64,000 nucleotides of DNA from Lineus longissimus (Eukaryota > Nemertea > Pilidiophora > Heteronemertea > Lineidae). Position 1 is the first letter of the stretch. The number at the start of each line of letters is the position of its first letter. The notes under the pieces were generated by a model that saw only the letters and a program-made list of their open reading frames with translations, did not search any database and was not told the origin of the DNA. Both the position numbers and the translations under genes were made by a program. The stretch covers positions 5,148,001 to 5,212,000 of the forward strand of contig NC_088321.1 in assembly GCF_910592395.1 (NCBI RefSeq), written 5' to 3'. This document shows positions 11,655-22,602 of the stretch, one piece after another.

Positions 11655-12771
11655 AAATGAAATGGCCAGGGCCATTGTGCTCACCTCATGTGGAGGAAAG
11701 ATGGATAAAGAGCATGGTCTTGTGTCATGTAGTGTTAGGTTTGATGTAGGTCCAAGCAATTACAATTTCCCCAAAATGGCCAATTTACAGTACATTCGAC
11801 CTCTGTGACCTTGAAAAGTAGGTCAAATCAAAGAAGACCCGGGTGACACATTGAATGGTTGTTAGAATTAGATGTACCTATGATATAAAATTGGTGCCAA
11901 TCGGGCAAGTCATTACTAGGAATAATGGCATTTTGAAGAATTTAGGATTTGGCCCCCTCCCTGGAGGCCAAACGGCAAATCAGATCGCACCAAACTTCGG
12001 TACCTGAGATCACCTGACCAAGGGGTACATGTGTACTTAATTTGTGATCAATAGTCATTGCAGTTAAGAAACGTGCCATAGTTACGGCCCGACGGCGAAT
12101 TTACGCCATTTGACCTCTGTGACCTTGACAAGAAGGTCAAATTAAAAACCTGTGTGACATATACTGTATGGTGGTTAGATGTACCCATGATATCAAATTG
12201 GTGGCAATCGGGCAAGAAGTTAAGGAATAATCACATTTTTAAGGTTTTTGGATTTTGCCCCCTGGTGGTCAAGTGGTGAATCATATTGGACCAAACTTCG
12301 GTCCCTGAGATCACCTGACTAAGGGGTAAATGTGTACCAAATTTGGTATCAATAGTCATTGCAGTTTAGAAACGTGCCATCGTTACATCCTAACGGCCAA
12401 TTTACACCATTTGACCTCTGTGACCTTGAAAAGGAGGTCAAATCAAAAACCCGGAGGATATATGATGCACCTTTGCTAGAAGTACCTACCATATTTTTTT
12501 CAAAATTTCCCGACTACTATTAAGGGAGATATTGAATATTTTCACTTTTAACGTTTGGCCCCCTGGTGGCCAAACCATGAAACGAATCGGACCGAAACTT
12601 GGTCTCCAAGGTGTCATTACATAAGGGTACATGTGTACCAAGTTTCAACTCAATAGCTCTAACAGTTACGAAACGTGCCCTGCTAACGGACGACGACGAC
12701 GACGACGACGACGACGGACGACGGACGCCACGGTATGGGATAAGCTCACCTCTGCCAAGAGGTGAGCTAAC
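11655..12771. mobile_element. 1.1-kb repeat, copy 1 (terminal hairpins, AGGTCA clusters, GAC microsatellite)
   Basis: Nearly identical to 17869-19011. The left end holds a hairpin (AATGGCCAGGGCCATT) followed by GTGCTCACCTC. The right end holds a perfect hairpin AGCTCACCTCT-GCCA-AGAGGTGAGCT. In between are three diverged units of about 300 bp, each with a TGACCT-CTG-TGACCT plus AGGTCA cluster (near 11804, 12111 and 12414). A GAC microsatellite precedes the right hairpin. No protein is encoded. Similar AGGTGAGCT-ended repeats are, to my knowledge, common in marine invertebrate genomes; the mobilisation mechanism is unknown to me. Confidence 0.8.
12688..12727 (+). repeat. GAC trinucleotide microsatellite
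   Basis: An uninterrupted run of about nine GAC units, followed by GGACGACGGACG. The matching array in the second copy (18901-18965) is longer and interrupted, so the locus is length-variable between copies. Confidence 0.95.
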
Positions 12772-14344
12772 AACAGTGGCCACGTGAGGTGTGTGAATTT
12801 GCCCACGAAAGTGACCAAAATCCCACCGTTATACCGATTGCGACCCTCACGAAAGGTGAATTCAAGTAATTTTCAACCCCTAACAACAACGGCGGGAAGG
12901 GACTAAACCAAATGTTTGTAGCTGTGTAAATGTCAGTTGTGCGGATGTTTTTGTTTTCATGCGGAAGTTTTCTGAAACCATGCTTGTTTTCGAGTCGGGT
13001 GTCATCCAATCACGGTTTTCATTGATTCGGTTCACATGATTGAACTTATCCATTTTTTCTTGATTTGGCAAATACAGCTTGATGGTGATCTATATGTTCT
13101 TAATGAATCACGCTTTCTTTACTTCAATCATGATTTTTCCAGATTTGTTTATTGGGATTAGATGGGAACTCGATGCCGAAAGGCCTTAAGAGATCACCAT
13201 TTGCTCTGCCTAACCAGAACGACGCTAGCTCATCATTATAATTAATTCAGAAATCTCATCCTGTTTCCAAAATACAATAGATAATACAGAAATATATGAT
13301 TGATTCATCATCTTATGTCAAATAAATAGTATATAAATTTAAAATCAACTATCAAACTGCCAAAGGAGAGCTCCTCAAAGATAATTTGTGAGGAGTTTCC
13401 CATCATTGTACAAAAACCAAACGTTAGGACTGGGAGGTAGTCACGTGATTTATCTGCATAATCAATTCATAATACCCCAACCGTATTCCCAGTTGAAGAG
13501 CTGAGTTCAGGGGATGCTTGGAACAGCCTGTACCGGCACACGTGCTTAACCTACCGGTATCTATTCACACCAGTCATGGTGTTTACCTTCTCTGGATCCT
13601 GTATCAACAATTATTAAAACAAGGTGTTTTTTGTTGCATGGATTGAATATTGGGAACACCAAGGATGACCAGGCTGTGTATTATGTGTAGGAAAATACAC
13701 GGGGACCGTTGCACTCGTTGTGCTGCGTTGCTTTCTTTGCGCAAAGTCCAGTAAGACATCTAAATGTGCCAATGTGATATTATGCGTTGCGCCCGGTACC
13801 CATTAGGCGAAATGATTTCACCAGGATCGGATGAAATGTATCCCAACATGAAGCGATCACAGTCCGCCAAAAGCTGCTTTTGATGAGCACGTTCAGAAAC
13901 TTAAAACATGAACAAATCAATTCCTGACAACAGTAGACCTGAGAAGATGCAACAGACCTGAGAACATGAACATTTAGCGGTAAAAGACACACACGTAGGC
14001 TCTAAAATCGTCGGATGTCGTTTATCGTTGCACCCATCGCGACTGAGGGACATACTTTACTTAAAAGATGATCTGCAAAGAAGTCCTCTAAACTTACAAT
14101 CAGGTTACATTGCCATTGCAATTGTCCCCCCCCCCCCCTCCCATATTCTCTGGTCATCTTTTCCATCTCTTCAAACAAGTACTTCTCCACGGGTCAATTT
14201 CTAGTTAATTTATAATACCCCAACCGTATTCCCAAAACAAGAGGCTTAGTTCGGTCCATCTGAGTGTACACATAATTTCATATAATGAGTGCGATTACAA
14301 GTTGAAGGGTGTTACAGAGAGTAAATCTTACTAGTTGTGATGGG
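12772..14344. other. No gene recognised
   Basis: No supported frame. A 20-bp word AATACCCCAACCGTATTCCC occurs at 13471-13490 and again at 14214-14233 with related flanks, so two copies of an unknown repeat are present. A C-rich run lies at 14127-14140. Confidence 0.5.
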
Positions 14345-15957
14345 TCATTCGACAGACTCAACCCAGTAGACAACCAGTAACTACTGCAATCTGGACCTTT
14401 ACATCAAATCCGTTGAAGTTCAGTTTGAGACAAACCAGTCCATTAGATGCCTGATCACAACCTAGGACAACTAGTAAATGCAGTCTGGACCTTTGTATCA
14501 ATTCCTTTGAAGTACAGGTTGTGAAAAAACAGTCCAGTCGATGCATGGTGAGAACCTTGGGGCAAACAGTTAAGGCAGTGGGTGATATGAATAAAGACTA
14601 GCAATTGCTTTTACTGAAAACCCCATGTACATTTACACTAAGCCTTTCTGTACAAAACTGAAGTAAAATCATTTACTAGTCTTTATTCTTATTACCCAAT
14701 ATTGACCTTTACATCAAATCATTTTAAGTGCATTTTGAGACAAACCAGCTCAGTACTTATCAAAATGCATGGTCACAACCTTGGGGCAAGTTGTAAAGGC
14801 AATCTGGACCGTTACATCAATTCCTTTGAAGTGTAGGTTGGTTGTGACAAACTAGTCCATCGAACATGGTCCAGCCTATGTGAGGTAGATCCAAGAATTG
14901 GACACTACCGTATCGGAGGTGAGAGGGTGATATGAATAAAGACTAGCAATTGCTTTTACTGAAAACCCCATGTACATTTACACTAAGCCTTTCTGTACAA
15001 AACTGAAGTAAAATCATTTACTAGTCTTTATTCTTATTACCCAATATGGACCTTTACATCAAATCATTTTAAGTGCATTTTGAGACAAACCAGCTCAGTA
15101 CTTATCAAAATGCATGGTCACAACCTTGGGGCAAGTTGTAAAGGCAATCTGGACCGTTACATCAATTCCTTTGAAGTGTAGGTTGGTTGTGACAAACTAG
15201 TCCATCGAACATGGTCCAGCCTATGTGAGGTAGATCCAAGAATTGGACACTACCGTATCGGAGGTGAGAGGGTGATATGAATAAAGACTAGCAATTGCTT
15301 TTACTGAAAACCCCATGTACATTTACACTAAGCCTTTCTGTACAAAACTGAAGTAAAATCATTTACTAGTCTTTATTCTTATTACCCAATATGGACCTTT
15401 ACATCAAATCATATTAAGTGCATTTTGAGACAAACCAGCTCAGTACTTATCAAAATGCATGGTCACAACCTTGGGGCAAGTTGTAAAGGCAATCTGGACC
15501 GTTACATCAATTCCTTTGAAGTGTAGGTTGGTTGTGACAAACTAGTCCATCGAACATGGTCCAGCCTATGTGAGGTAGATCCAAGAATTGGACACTACCG
15601 TATCGGAGGTGAGAGGGTGATATGAATAAAGACTAGCAATTGCTTTTACTGAAAACCCCATGTACATTTACACTAAGCCTTTCTGTACAAAACTGAAGTA
15701 AAATAATTACTAGTCTTTATTCTTATTACCCAATATGGACCTTTACATCAAATCATTTTAAGTGCATTTTGAGACAAACCAGCTCAGTACTTATCAAAAT
15801 GCATGGTCACAACCTTGGGGCAAGTTGTAAAGGCAATCTGGACCGTTACATCAATTCCTTTGAAGTGTAGGTTGGTTGTGACAAACTAGTCCATCGAACA
15901 TGGTCCAGCCTATGTGAGGTAGATCCAAGAATTGGACACTACCGTATCGGAGGTAAG
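14345..15957 (+). repeat. Higher-order tandem array: four 345-bp units preceded by diverged ~100-bp monomers
   Basis: Units start with GGTGATATGAATAAAGACTA at 14581, 14926, 15271 and 15616, giving an exact 345-bp period; the last unit is slightly shorter. Units are 98-99 percent identical by eye. Each contains a 100-bp hairpin (GAATAAAGACTAG to CTAGTCTTTATTC), two diverged copies of a ~100-bp monomer, and a roughly 50-bp piece of the BEL/Pao element also seen at 8130-8190. Upstream, 14345-14580 holds two older copies of the ~100-bp monomer. After the last unit, BEL-related sequence continues to about 15970. Recent amplification is inferred from the near identity. Confidence 0.9.
14589..14688. 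mobile_element. 100-bp hairpin element (MITE-like) within each 345-bp unit
   Basis: Thirteen-base perfect terminal inverted repeats GAATAAAGACTAG enclose a core with further pairing (GCTTTTACT with AGTAAAAT). The same element is carried at 14934, 15279 and 15624 by the tandem amplification, not by separate insertions. Confidence 0.6.
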
Positions 15958-17868
15958 AAACTGTTGCACGTCATGTTGCAGCCATGCAGTAAGTGCCGTC
16001 GGCTTTACATCAGGGACAACCAACAAGTTTCAAAGTGCAAGGCGAGGATCAAGTCCAAGGGGTATGATTTTCTTAGCCCGCATTGATAGCGAGTAAAAAC
16101 TTAACAGATACACTGATTTTCTTGCAAACCAACTGCTACATATTGTTTTTTTATTCAATCTATTTTGAGTTTTAAAAGTATTAATGTGAAAATTGAATTT
16201 TTAAAGGAATTTTCCCCTAATGACTTCCAATGGACCGCGACAAATTCAGCGTTCAATCAATTACCCAAATCGTCTGTCGGTTATCGAGCGGAAACGGAAT
16301 TCAAGATGGCCTCCGTGGCGGCCAAATTCCCCTATTATTAGTCACATGACTCCTACGTCATTGGCGCCGGTAAAGGTAAACACGACCGACATGGCGTGAG
16401 TTGTCTAAGTCAGAGAAGAAGGGTAGGTTTTATGGCAGTTGATAATGAATGCGACCAGAACCCCTGAGATTTGGAGGCATATATGTCCGTGACAGGACTG
16501 ACACAAAATCAACTGGAAATTGACAAGGATCAGGGATAGACGGTGATGTAGTTCTACCCCCTGCAGATGGGTAACCACCAGACAGAAGTTAGGAAGAAAG
16601 TACCTTTAAGATATAGCGAAGTCAAAATGTACGAGAATACAACTAGGCTGGCACTGGGAGTGCAGTGGGACTCCCCCCCCCACCCCGGAATCCCCTACCC
16701 GCATGACGCACCAGACCAGAAAATGATTAGACATCAATGACTTGGCCCTAATGTGTCATGATTACGTGATCTCCGTCATGAATGCATCTGCTGAGAAATA
16801 AGTTTCAACAAATAGCACGTGGTAATATTTACTGCAGCCGAAATATAGAAACAGACAATGACAGGTGGTATTTCTACTCATGAGCTATCGATCGTAAACA
16901 ATGCAATGTTTTAATTCAGCGCATGTGCAGTACATCGATTCGGATCGTTGATGATCTAGCCTATCCCACCAACAAGCCCCCCCCCCCCCCCACACACACC
17001 CGCACCCACGCACACACGCACACACACACACACGCACAGAATTGGACCGCTGAAGCAAGAGAGGTTTCTCTGATAATTGACGGAACAAGTGGAAAGTCAA
17101 CGGACGACGACACCCACATCCACGCACGGGCCACGGCATAATGCCCCCGATTTCTGTCGGGGGCATAACAAAGATTTAATTATTTTTCACACCATGGGTT
17201 TGCTCTATATAAAAGAAGATGAGCCGTGATCAGCCATATCAAAGTTGTATGCATAGTGTTCAATGATTCCTTAACAGATCGAGGTTCTTTTCCCCAGTCA
17301 AAGACTTCCAGTGGCCCCACTGGCGTACTTATATACTCTCAATGGATATTAAAATGATTTTGGATGGTTGGTTATGGCTTCGAAACAAATAAGTGGTAAT
17401 TACTTTTATCATAAACCCTAACCTAAGTGAAGTGATCCGGCAGATAAGACCATGAAAACCTCCCAAAAATGCATTCAAATTCAGGGACCGGCTTCTGCAT
17501 GTATAAGACAATACAAACCCCACTGCTCTTCATAACTTTGCAGGCTTTATTTTGAGAGAAATGTGCGCAAAATGCATCAAACATTTATCGCATCGCATGA
17601 CCTGAGCGTGCAATACAAACGTTCAATACAAATATTTTATTGTATGAGAATGCTCGATATCATTTCTCGTGCAATCCAGACTCTGACTGTTGAAACACAG
17701 TCGACGTTTAAGTCATTTTCATTGTCGTCCTTTTTCTACATTATTGCGTTGGAATTCAGCCATGTCGCGAAGTCACGACGATGTCATAAGGTTGTGACGT
17801 CGTCAACTCAGGTCTCAGTAGGGAGGTCTTTTTGTATTCATGCGCGGCCAACTCCTAACCGTAGTTCC
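15958..17868. other. No gene recognised; one microsatellite and one short hairpin
   Basis: Apart from the C/CA-rich microsatellite at 16978-17040, the only structure is a 10-bp perfect stem at 17141-17166 (ATGCCCCCGA pairing with TCGGGGGCAT). The frame at 17563-17871 (102 codons) is unrecognised. BEL-like sequence may extend a short way past 15957. Confidence 0.45.
16978..17040 (+). repeat. Poly(C) followed by an imperfect CA microsatellite
   Basis: About fourteen C residues are followed by interrupted CA/CG dinucleotides (CACACACACCCGCACCCACG and similar). Length polymorphism is likely. Confidence 0.95.
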
Positions 17869-18920
17869 TAAATGAAATGGCCAGGGCCATTGTGCTCACC
17901 TCATGTGGAGGAAAGATGGATAAAGAGCATGGTATTGTGTCATGTAGTGTTAGGTTTGATGTAGGTCCAAGCAATTACAGTTTCCCCAAAATGGCCAATT
18001 TACAGTACATTCGACCTCTGTGACCTTGAAAAGTAGGTCAAATCAAAGAAGACCCGAGTGACACATTGAATGGTTGTTAGAATTAGATGTACCTATGATA
18101 TAAAATTGGTGCCAATCGGGCAAGTCATTACTAGGAATAATGGCATTTTGAAGAATTTAGGATTTGGCCCCCTCCCTGGAGGCCAAACGGCAAATCAGAT
18201 CGCACCAAACTTCGGTACCTGAGATCACCTGACCAAGGGGTACATGTGTACTTAATTTGTGATCAATAGTCATTGCAGTTAAGAAACGTGCCATAGTTAC
18301 GGCCTGACCGCGAATTTACGCCATTTGACCTCTGTGACCTTGACAAGAAGGTCAAATTAAAAACCTGTGTGACATATACTGTATGGTGGTTAGATGTACC
18401 CATGATATCAAATTGGTGGCAATCGGGCAAGAAGTTAAGGAATAATCACATTTTTAAGGTTTTTGGATTTTGCCCCCTGGTGGTCAAGTGGTGAATCATA
18501 TTGGACCAAACTTCGGTCCCTGAGATCACCTGACTAAGGGGTAAATGTGTACCAAATTTGGTATCAATAGTCATTGCAGTTTAGAAACGTGCCATCGTTA
18601 CATCCTAACGGCCAATTTACACCATTTGACCTCTGAGACCTTGAAAATGAGGTCAAATCAAAAACCCGGAGGATATATGATGCACCTTTGCTAGAAGTAC
18701 CTACCATATTTTTTTCAAAATTTCCCCACTACTATTAAGGGAGATATTGCATATTTTCACTTTTAACGTTTGGCCCCCTGGTGGCCAAACCATGAAACGA
18801 ATCGGACCGAAACTTGGTCTCCAATGTGTCATTACATAAGGGTACATGTGTACCAAGATTCAACTCAATAGCTCTAACAGTTACGAAACGTGCCCTGCTA
18901 ACGGACGACGGACGACGACG

Positions 18921-18958
<38 letters not shown>

Positions 18959-19011
18959 ACGACGGACGCCACGGTATGGGATAAGCTCACCTCTGCTAAG
19001 AGGTGAGCTAA
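17869..19011. mobile_element. 1.1-kb repeat, copy 2
   Basis: Matches 11655-12771 almost base for base, with scattered substitutions (for example a changed hairpin loop, CTGCTAAG in place of CTGCCAAG) and a longer GAC array at 18901-18965. Flanks differ from copy 1, so the unit moved or was copied as a discrete 1.1-kb block. No target duplication could be fixed. Confidence 0.8.
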
Positions 19012-19890
19012 AAATCATTGATTTCTTGGTCCTCATAGTATGCCAGTGTTGATTTAGCAGTTGTTTTGGCAAGGACATGTTTTTTTTGAGTTTTCCGAAA
19101 CCTAGAGCGCTACTCAATAGGCGCATAACAAGAAACTACGCATTATACTGTTGTCGCCGACGTATGTGTACACTGAACTTGGGATGTGCGTCGGCCCCGT
19201 GTTGAAATGACGTCCAGCGTCAGTTGGTGCGTTTTTCGCTGATTTGTGCAAAATTCAACATATCTCAAAAGTTCAATGGTTGACCCTCGATTTTTTTTAA
19301 TTTTTGTGTTGCGTAAGCAACTGTCTTTCACGGGAGGATGGTCACAGTAAGAATTATTCAGGAAGAAATGTATAATATCTGGGGTTTTCCGTGATTGTCC
19401 GGCCGAATTGGCAATATTGCCCGAAAGCTCTCGACCTGCGGTCTCGAGTTTTCCGGTCGTAGAAAATTATCTCGTGCAATCTGGCTACCCGGAATCAGCC
19501 ACTCGTGTGGTTTTCTTATTGTATCGATAATTAAAGTAATTTGTTACATTAACAATAAAATAAGACGATCCATGGCAATTTTTAAAGCTGCATTCGGTAT
19601 GTGATGATTCTTAACACAGCTGGTCTTCATACAGTCAAAACGGTCAAAATTCAGATTTTGGCACAATCACTTCCAGTGAGGCTATCGATGAAATGGATTG
19701 TGGATGCTGGTTGCCAGTGGATTGACAACGGTATCAAATCAATAAGAGGAGATTCCTTACAAAGGGAATTTATCCATTAGTAACACCCATAAAGGAACAT
19801 TTTACCACAAACATGAACATTGGAAGCAGTTACAAACACACAGATCAATGGTTTGAAATTAATCACAATAGTGGCTCCACACAACGCCTA
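19012..19890. other. No gene recognised
   Basis: No supportable frame. The part at about 19690-19762 resembles 27310-27390, on the far side of the DIRS element (shared words include ATTGTGGATG and GGTATC). Confidence 0.4.
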
Positions 19891-19909
19891 TATGGGGAAC
19901 TTCCATTTT

Positions 19910-20150
19910 TGCGGAAAAGCGACACCAAACGTCTATTTGAGTTATTAACAAAAAGCTGAAAACACGACAATATATGTTTATTTGAGATACGAACGCCACC
20001 AAACGTCTATTTGAGTGTATGTCTATTTGAGATACGACACAATATGTTTATTTTAGGTACGTCTCCGTTAAAACGAGCGCCACCAAACGTCAATTCGAGT
20101 CATAACACAACATAAAATGTCTATTTGAGACAACCTCTATTTATGCGGAA
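19910..20150 (+). repeat. Degenerate tandem repeat of CCACCAAACGTCTATTTGAG-like units
   Basis: CACCAAACGTCTATTTGAG or close variants appear at about 19922, 19992 and 20081, interleaved with TGTCTATTTGAGATACGAC-like words. It abuts the DIRS gag remnant and probably replaces that element's 5' end. Confidence 0.55.
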
Positions 20151-20164
20151 ATAACCGCCCCTGT

Positions 20165-20322
20165 TGTCAAAAAAACGATCAAAGTTATTCGGGAAGAAAG
20201 TTTTCAAGAAACTGCACACAAAGGCCAAGGGCACAAAGAAAGCTAAAGAAATTCGCCATGGTTTGACTAGTGGCGGGGGCTTCAAACGGGGAAGAAATAA
20301 TTACAACAAGCCCTTTCAGAAC
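20165..20322 (+). pseudogene. DIRS-type retrotransposon gag remnant (C-terminal part, before CR1 insertion)
   Basis: An open frame reads KLFGKKVFKKLHTKAKGTKK, then KEIRHGLTSGGGFKRGRNN and YNKPFQN. The basic, Gly/Arg-rich character fits the end of a DIRS gag-like protein. It stops at the boundary of a CR1/L2-like insertion, and the basic RRGRGRGTKTRGQKR tail is found on the other side near 21355-21400. The N-terminal gag and the left terminal repeat are missing. Confidence 0.5.
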
Positions 20323-21278
20323 GGACCCTCGTCCTAAGTTAAAAAGTTGCATCCACGAGGTGCGGGAATGGATGGCCATCAACTCTCTGAAACTCAACGA
20401 CGAAAAGACAGAATTTATCCTTGTTTCATCTGGCGCCGGCTATCAACGGCAGGAATTAAGCATTGACCATCCCCTGTCCATTAAAATAGGAGATCAGCTT
20501 ATCTCAGCGGTGCCTCATGCACGTATCATCGGTGCTATTTTTGACGAACACCTCTCAATGGACCGACACATAAATTCTATATGTAAGTCAGCCTATTTCC
20601 AAATTCACAATATTGGTCTTACCAGAAAAATCCTTACAGTTGATGCCACAAAAACCCTTGTTCATGCCCTTGTCACCTCTAGATTGGATGGTCTGAATGC
20701 ACTGCTACTTGGCCTGCCTCCAGAGAGTTCAAAATTGTGCTGGTCTGAATGCACTGCTACTTGGCCTGCCTCCAGAGAGTTCAAAACTGTGCTGGTCTGA
20801 ACGCACTGCTACTTGGCCTGCCTCCAGAGAGTTCAAAATAGTGCTGCTCGTGTCATCACTGGTGTTTGCAGGTAAGATCATATTACTCCAGTGCTGAACG
20901 ACCTCCACTGCCTCCGTATCCGCGACAGGATAAAGTATAAGATTCTACTCCTTGTATTTAAGTGCTTAAACAATTTAGCCCAAAATTAGATATCCTCCCT
21001 CATAGAAGTCTACCAACCTAGACGCAGTCTCCGTTCCTCATCTGTTGGCCCACTGTTGGTGCGACCAAGGAGTAGGTTGATAACGTTTGGCGACCGAGCC
21101 TTCTCCACTGCAGCCCCAAGGCTCTGGAATCAACTTCATAATGTGCCAGCATCTCGGTCTTCAAATCGCATCTGAAATCCTATCTCTTAGGTCGCTACCA
21201 CTCTTTTGTAAAGTGTCACCGATCATTCTGAGTGGATTCTGGCACTATAAATCATTTCAATATTATTATTACTATTAT
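20323..21278 (+). pseudogene. 5'-truncated CR1/L2-like non-LTR retrotransposon, 3' part of ORF2
   Basis: The frame reads EWMAINSLKLNDEKTEFILV and later GDQLISAVPHARIIGAIFDE, the post-catalytic thumb region of CR1/L2-like reverse transcriptases. It continues through ALVTSRLDGLNALLLGLPPE, then with frameshifts into DRIKYKILLLVFKCLNNLA and GDRAFSTAAPRLWNQL, the usual C-terminal tail. The catalytic domain and endonuclease are absent (5' truncation, typical of target-primed insertion). The 3' end is the ATTATTATTACTATTATCA tract at about 21255-21278. It splits the DIRS gag region, so it is younger than the DIRS copy. Confidence 0.8.
20690..20845 (+). repeat. Three tandem copies of a 52-bp unit inside the CR1-like tail
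   Basis: GGTCTGAATGCACTGCTACT starts units at 20690, 20742 and 20794, differing at only a few positions. As 52 is not a multiple of three, the expansion also breaks the frame. Confidence 0.95.
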
Positions 21279-22602
21279 CACGTACAGACGGCGGGGGTCA
21301 GAGGATCACAAGTTACCAGTACAACGCCAGAGGTACCGCTACATCAAGCAACGTCAGAAGAGGTCGTGGCAGAGGAACCAAGACAAGAGGCCAAAAAAGG
21401 TACGTTGCAGTCAAAGTCAGTAGCCTCATCGGCACCAAACCGATTATCACTTCCAGGGTAATTCGCAAACATTTCTGTGGAGACAGTGGCGAGGGAAATA
21501 AGGTCTTTAGGACTTTGCCATCCGCCTCCTACAGACGGACCTGTAGGGGGTCGTCTCAAAGAATGTCTAGAAAATTGGAAAAAAGTCACAAACGACCCGA
21601 CAGTTCTGGAAGTGGTAGGCGGTTATCAGATTCCATTGTGGAATACCCCAAAACAAAACAGACAACCCTTCAGTCCCAGATTTTCCACAGCAGAGACAGA
21701 ACAAATAGACATAGAGAAAAGGGCCATCACAGAAGTAATGAACCCAAGCACGGACTTATTTCTGAGTCACATCTTCCTTCGGCAGAAGAAAGATGGAACT
21801 TACAGACCGGTTTTCAATTTGAAGAATCTAAATGCATTCATCCCATAAGAACACTTCAAAATGGAAACCATCCCAATGCTGAAAATCCTCGTGCAGCCAG
21901 GGGATTGGATGGTAAAAGACCTAAAAGTTGCATACTTTTGCGTCCCAATGGCAGAAAACACAAGAAAGTTTCTTTGCTTCCAATGGAGGGGCAAGACATA
22001 CATGTATCGAGTTCTTCCATTTGGCTTAGGCCCAGCACCACGGGTTTTCACCAAAATCTTGAAGGCCCCAATAGGCCTATTGAGAAGACTGGGCTTCAGG
22101 CTAATGATATTCCTGGACGATCTCATTCTGCTACACCAAGACCCATTGGTACTACAGCAGCAACTCCAGACCTGTCTTTGCTTACTTCATGCACTAGGCT
22201 TCATAATAAATTGGATCAAGTCAATCCTGAATCCAGACCAAGTGATGGATTCTTACCTAGGTTTTGCAGTAGACTCCGTACGAATGCAACTACAGTTACC
22301 GGAGGACAAGATTGCGAAGATACAAGCTGAATGCAAAGACATGGCGGCGCAAGACCAGACAACAGTCCGAGAGCTGGCACAACTAATAGGGAAATTAGCG
22401 GCGACAACGAAGGCGATTCTCCCCGGGCCCCTGCACTACAGGAACCTGCAGATGCTGAAGAGGGCAGGCCTTCGTTTGAAGAGTCAATGTTACGAGACCA
22501 CAGTGACGCTCAACCCCGACTGCAAAGCAGACTTAAAGTGGTTGATAGAACAGCTTCGAAACCACAATGGGAAGGCAACAATATCGACCAAGCCAACGGG
22601 TG
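21279..22602 (+). pseudogene. DIRS-type pol: gag tail and reverse transcriptase
   Basis: After a basic RGRGRG gag tail, frames from 21477 carry the DIRS reverse transcriptase: FLRQKKDGTYRPVFNLKNLN, then an in-frame TAA at 21846-21848 where the family usually has tyrosine before EHFKME, then VLPFGLGPAPRVFTKILKA and the catalytic FLDDLILL, with phenylalanine where tyrosine is common. The connection region LIGKLAATTKAILPGPLHYR follows. Apart from the stop, the frame from 21477 to 22602 is intact. A PIF/Harbinger element interrupts it at 22603, and the RNase H domain resumes at 23806. Confidence 0.85.

Noticed and set aside
17141-17166. G/C-rich 10-bp hairpin as a transcription terminator
   Set aside because: Intrinsic terminators are bacterial; no gene ends here and no other evidence supports function.
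20697-20897. 66-codon frame with repeated LNALLLGLPPESSKLCW
   Set aside because: Product of the 52-bp triplication in the CR1-like tail, read out of the ancestral frame.
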